Source of the DNA: Clostridiales bacterium
GTDB lineage: Bacteria; Bacillota; Clostridia; Oscillospirales; Oscillospiraceae
Reading direction: 5' to 3'
DNA: 5,975 nt
Assembly: GCA_021201515.1 (NCBI GenBank)
Contig: JAJQET010000137.1
Span: forward strand, 1-5,975
Notes under the pieces: generated by a model
Told to the model about the DNA's origin: nothing
What the model saw: only the letters and a program-made list of their open reading frames with translations
Database searches by the model: none
Part shown: positions 4,697 through 5,975 of the stretch, piece by piece
Position numbering within the stretch: the first letter of the stretch is position 1
Layout: each line of letters opens with the position of its first letter
Program-made: the position numbers and the translations under genes

Positions 4697-4782
4697 TTGA
4701 GCAACTTCTTCTTTTCATTCTATCCTCCCTAATTTCCCTATAGGAACAGCGGCCCATGTTTGTGGGTCGCTGTTCCTATTTG
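4697..4782 (+). ncRNA. Candidate small RNA with C-rich unpaired segment
   Basis: If the promoter at 4661-4690 is active, transcription would begin near 4697 and meet the 17-bp hairpin at 4740-4779, giving an RNA of about 85 nt with no reading frame. The single-stranded part contains TCCTCCC (4723-4729) and TTTCCC (4733-4738), complementary to Shine-Dalgarno sequences. C-rich seeds of this kind are known in Firmicute small RNAs such as RsaE/RoxS. The same segment could simply be the 3' UTR of the lipoprotein gene, whose stop is at 4607. Confidence 0.3.
4740..4779. terminator. 17-bp hairpin, probable terminator of the lipoprotein transcript
   Basis: Positions 4740-4756 pair with 4763-4779 with a single G-T pair and a 6-base loop (TGTTTG); the core is AGGAACAGCG/CGCTGTTCCT. 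It lies 132 bases after the lipoprotein stop and is the first strong stem there. The T-run is short (TATTTG), so termination efficiency is uncertain; the stem is equally stable on the minus strand, where it could back up the exporter terminator. Confidence 0.6.
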
Positions 4783-4788
4783 TACAGG

Positions 4789-4848
4789 GTTCCCCCTGCA
4801 ATGCAGGTTTGAAACCTGAAACTGCAGCCATAACCTCAAACAGGGAAC
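4789..4848. repeat. Nested palindromes of unknown role
   Basis: CAGGTTTGAAACCTG (4804-4818) is a perfect 15-base dyad. It overlaps CCTGC/GCAGG (4795-4799, 4803-4807), is followed by a CTGCAG (4822-4827) whose TGCAG is complementary to CTGCA at 4796-4800, and is enclosed by GTTCCC (4789-4794) with GGGAAC (4843-4848). Nothing coding overlaps it. It could be an operator or a structured part of an RNA from either strand. Confidence 0.45.
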
Positions 4849-4873
4849 ATAATCCTGCCCTCCCCAAAACACC

Positions 4874-4910
4874 GCCACCCCCGCAAAGGCGCAGCCTCTG
4901 CGGGGGTGGC
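4874..4910 (-). terminator. GC-rich terminator of the ABC exporter gene
   Basis: GCCACCCCCGCA (4874-4885) pairs perfectly with 4899-4910; after one mismatch AGGC/GCCT (4887-4890, 4894-4897) closes a 3-base loop. On the minus strand the stem begins 20 bases after the exporter stop codon and is followed by GGTGTTTTG, a short T-run. Position and stability fit an intrinsic terminator for that gene. Confidence 0.75.
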
Positions 4911-4930
4911 TTTCAATGTGTGTGCCGGTG

Positions 4931-5975
4931 TCAGCTCAGCTGGAACTGACCGGTGTACAGCTGGTAGTAGCGGCCCTTCATGGCCATCAGCTCATCGTGG
5001 GAGCCGATCTCGATGATGCGGCCCAGCTCCAGCACGGCGATGCAGTCGCTGTTGCGGACGGTGGACAGACGGTGGGCAATGACAAAGGTGGTACGCCCCT
5101 TCATCAGGGCGTCCATGCCCTTGGAGATCAGTGCCTCGGTACGGGTGTCGATGGAGGAGGTGGCCTCGTCCAGCACCATCACCGGCGGGTCCGCCACGGC
5201 GGCCCGGGCGATGGCCAGCAGCTGCCGCTGGCCCTGGGACAGGTTGGCGCCGTCGGCGGTGACCATGGTGTTGTAGCCCTCCGGCAGGCGGCGGATGAAG
5301 GAGTGGGCGTTGGCGGTCTTGGCAGCGGCGATGCACTGCTCATCCGTGGCGTCCAGCTTGCCGTAGCGGATGTTCTCCATGACGGTGCCGGTGAACAGGT
5401 GGGTGTCCTGGAGGACGATGCCCAGAGAGCGGCGGAGGCTGTCCTTGGCGATGCTCTGGACGTCGATGCCGTCATAGGTGATGCCGCCGTCCTGAATCTC
5501 GTAGAACCGGTTGATCAGGTTGGTGATGGTGGTCTTGCCTGCGCCGGTGGAGCCGACGAAGGCGATCTGCTGGCCGGGCTTGGCGTAAACGCTCAGGTCA
5601 TACAGCACCTGCTTCTCCGGCACATAGCTGAAGTCCACATTGGTGAGGCGGACGTCGCCCTTCAGTTCCACCAGCTCGCAGGCGTCCTCGCCCTCGCCGA
5701 TGACGGTGCCGGTGACCTCCTTCATCTTGAAGGCGTCGCCGCCGTTCCGGGACTCCCAGCTCCAGTGGCCGTCGTCGTGGCGGACCAGCATACCCCGCTC
5801 GGTCTGGGGCAGCTTCCACGCCCAGTTGGTGACCCTGCTCTGGCCGTCATGGAGGCTCAGGCTGCCGTCCTCGTGCTTTTCCACGTTGCCCAGTGTGACC
5901 TTGCCGGTGTCGAACTCCGGCTCCTGATCCATGACGGCGCAGATGGGCTCGGCGCGGGCCCGGGCGGCGAGGACG
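4931..5975 (-). CDS. ABC exporter, permease-ATPase fusion, N-terminal part outside the window
   Basis: The minus-strand frame is open from the window edge to TGA at 4933-4931, about 347 residues. The first visible residues, AARARAEPICAVMDQEPE, are the end of the membrane domain, so the ATG at 5932 is internal and the transmembrane part lies beyond 5975. The nucleotide-binding domain is complete; counting from that internal methionine: Walker A GSTGAGKTT (127-135), Q-loop Q175, signature LSQGQ (231-235, usually LSGGQ), Walker B VMVLDE (251-256) with catalytic E256, D-loop SSID, and H-loop H287. It should hydrolyse ATP. A linker of about 80 residues (11-90), containing NWAWK and HWSWE, separates the two domains; clostridial heterodimeric exporters often have a WAWK-type insert here. 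Substrate is unknown, and a partner half-transporter probably lies upstream, outside the window. Confidence 0.93.
   Translation of the reverse strand, partial: VLAARARAEPICAVMDQEPEFDTGKVTLGNVEKHEDGSLSLHDGQSRVTNWAWKLPQTERGMLVRHDDGHWSWESRNGGDAFKMKEVTGTVIGEGEDACELVELKGDVRLTNVDFSYVPEKQVLYDLSVYAKPGQQIAFVGSTGAGKTTITNLINRFYEIQDGGITYDGIDVQSIAKDSLRRSLGIVLQDTHLFTGTVMENIRYGKLDATDEQCIAAAKTANAHSFIRRLPEGYNTMVTADGANLSQGQRQLLAIARAAVADPPVMVLDEATSSIDTRTEALISKGMDALMKGRTTFVIAHRLSTVRNSDCIAVLELGRIIEIGSHDELMAMKGRYYQLYTGQFQLS

Overview
This 5,975-base window comes from a GC-rich Gram-positive genome, most likely a gut-type Clostridia (Oscillospiraceae-like) chromosome. The evidence is GGAGG Shine-Dalgarno sites before nearly every gene, sigma-A promoters with a 17-base spacer and an extended -10 (TGCTA...), a type II lipoprotein signal, and a clostridial ABC exporter with a WAWK-containing linker. 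No strain or species can be named from the sequence alone. No tRNA, rRNA, CRISPR array, insertion sequence or integrase is visible.

Layout. 1-546 (minus) is the N-terminal part of a YdjM-family membrane protein, cut by the window edge. A short AT-rich divergent region with phased A-tracts follows. A clear promoter at 661-689 drives a two-gene plus-strand operon: a ribulose-phosphate 3-epimerase family protein (749-1399) and a HAD phosphatase (1408-2151). 2152-2482 has no convincing protein gene but holds a strong promoter and a perfect intrinsic terminator about 110 bases apart, a candidate small RNA. Two very small minus-strand genes follow (2483-2752, 89 residues with a C-terminal membrane segment; 2879-3001, 40 residues), each with its own SD and extended -10 promoter. 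A divergent intergenic region leads to a plus-strand lipoprotein gene (3354-4607) resembling ChvE/MglB-type sugar-binding proteins, with no transporter genes beside it. 4608-4930 is non-coding and dense in signals: a 13-base direct repeat spaced 23 bases, a 17-bp hairpin, nested palindromes and a GC-rich terminator. The window ends inside a minus-strand ABC exporter gene (4931 to beyond 5975).

How the parts relate. The epimerase and phosphatase are almost certainly co-transcribed and both fit sugar-phosphate metabolism. The other genes look like independent transcription units, so this is mainly a housekeeping or accessory stretch, not one multi-gene system. The most interesting material is non-coding or tiny: two candidate small RNAs (about 2359-2468 and about 4697-4782), two small proteins with strong expression signals, and a sugar-binding-like lipoprotein whose usual ligand motifs are altered and which carries a very acidic tail.
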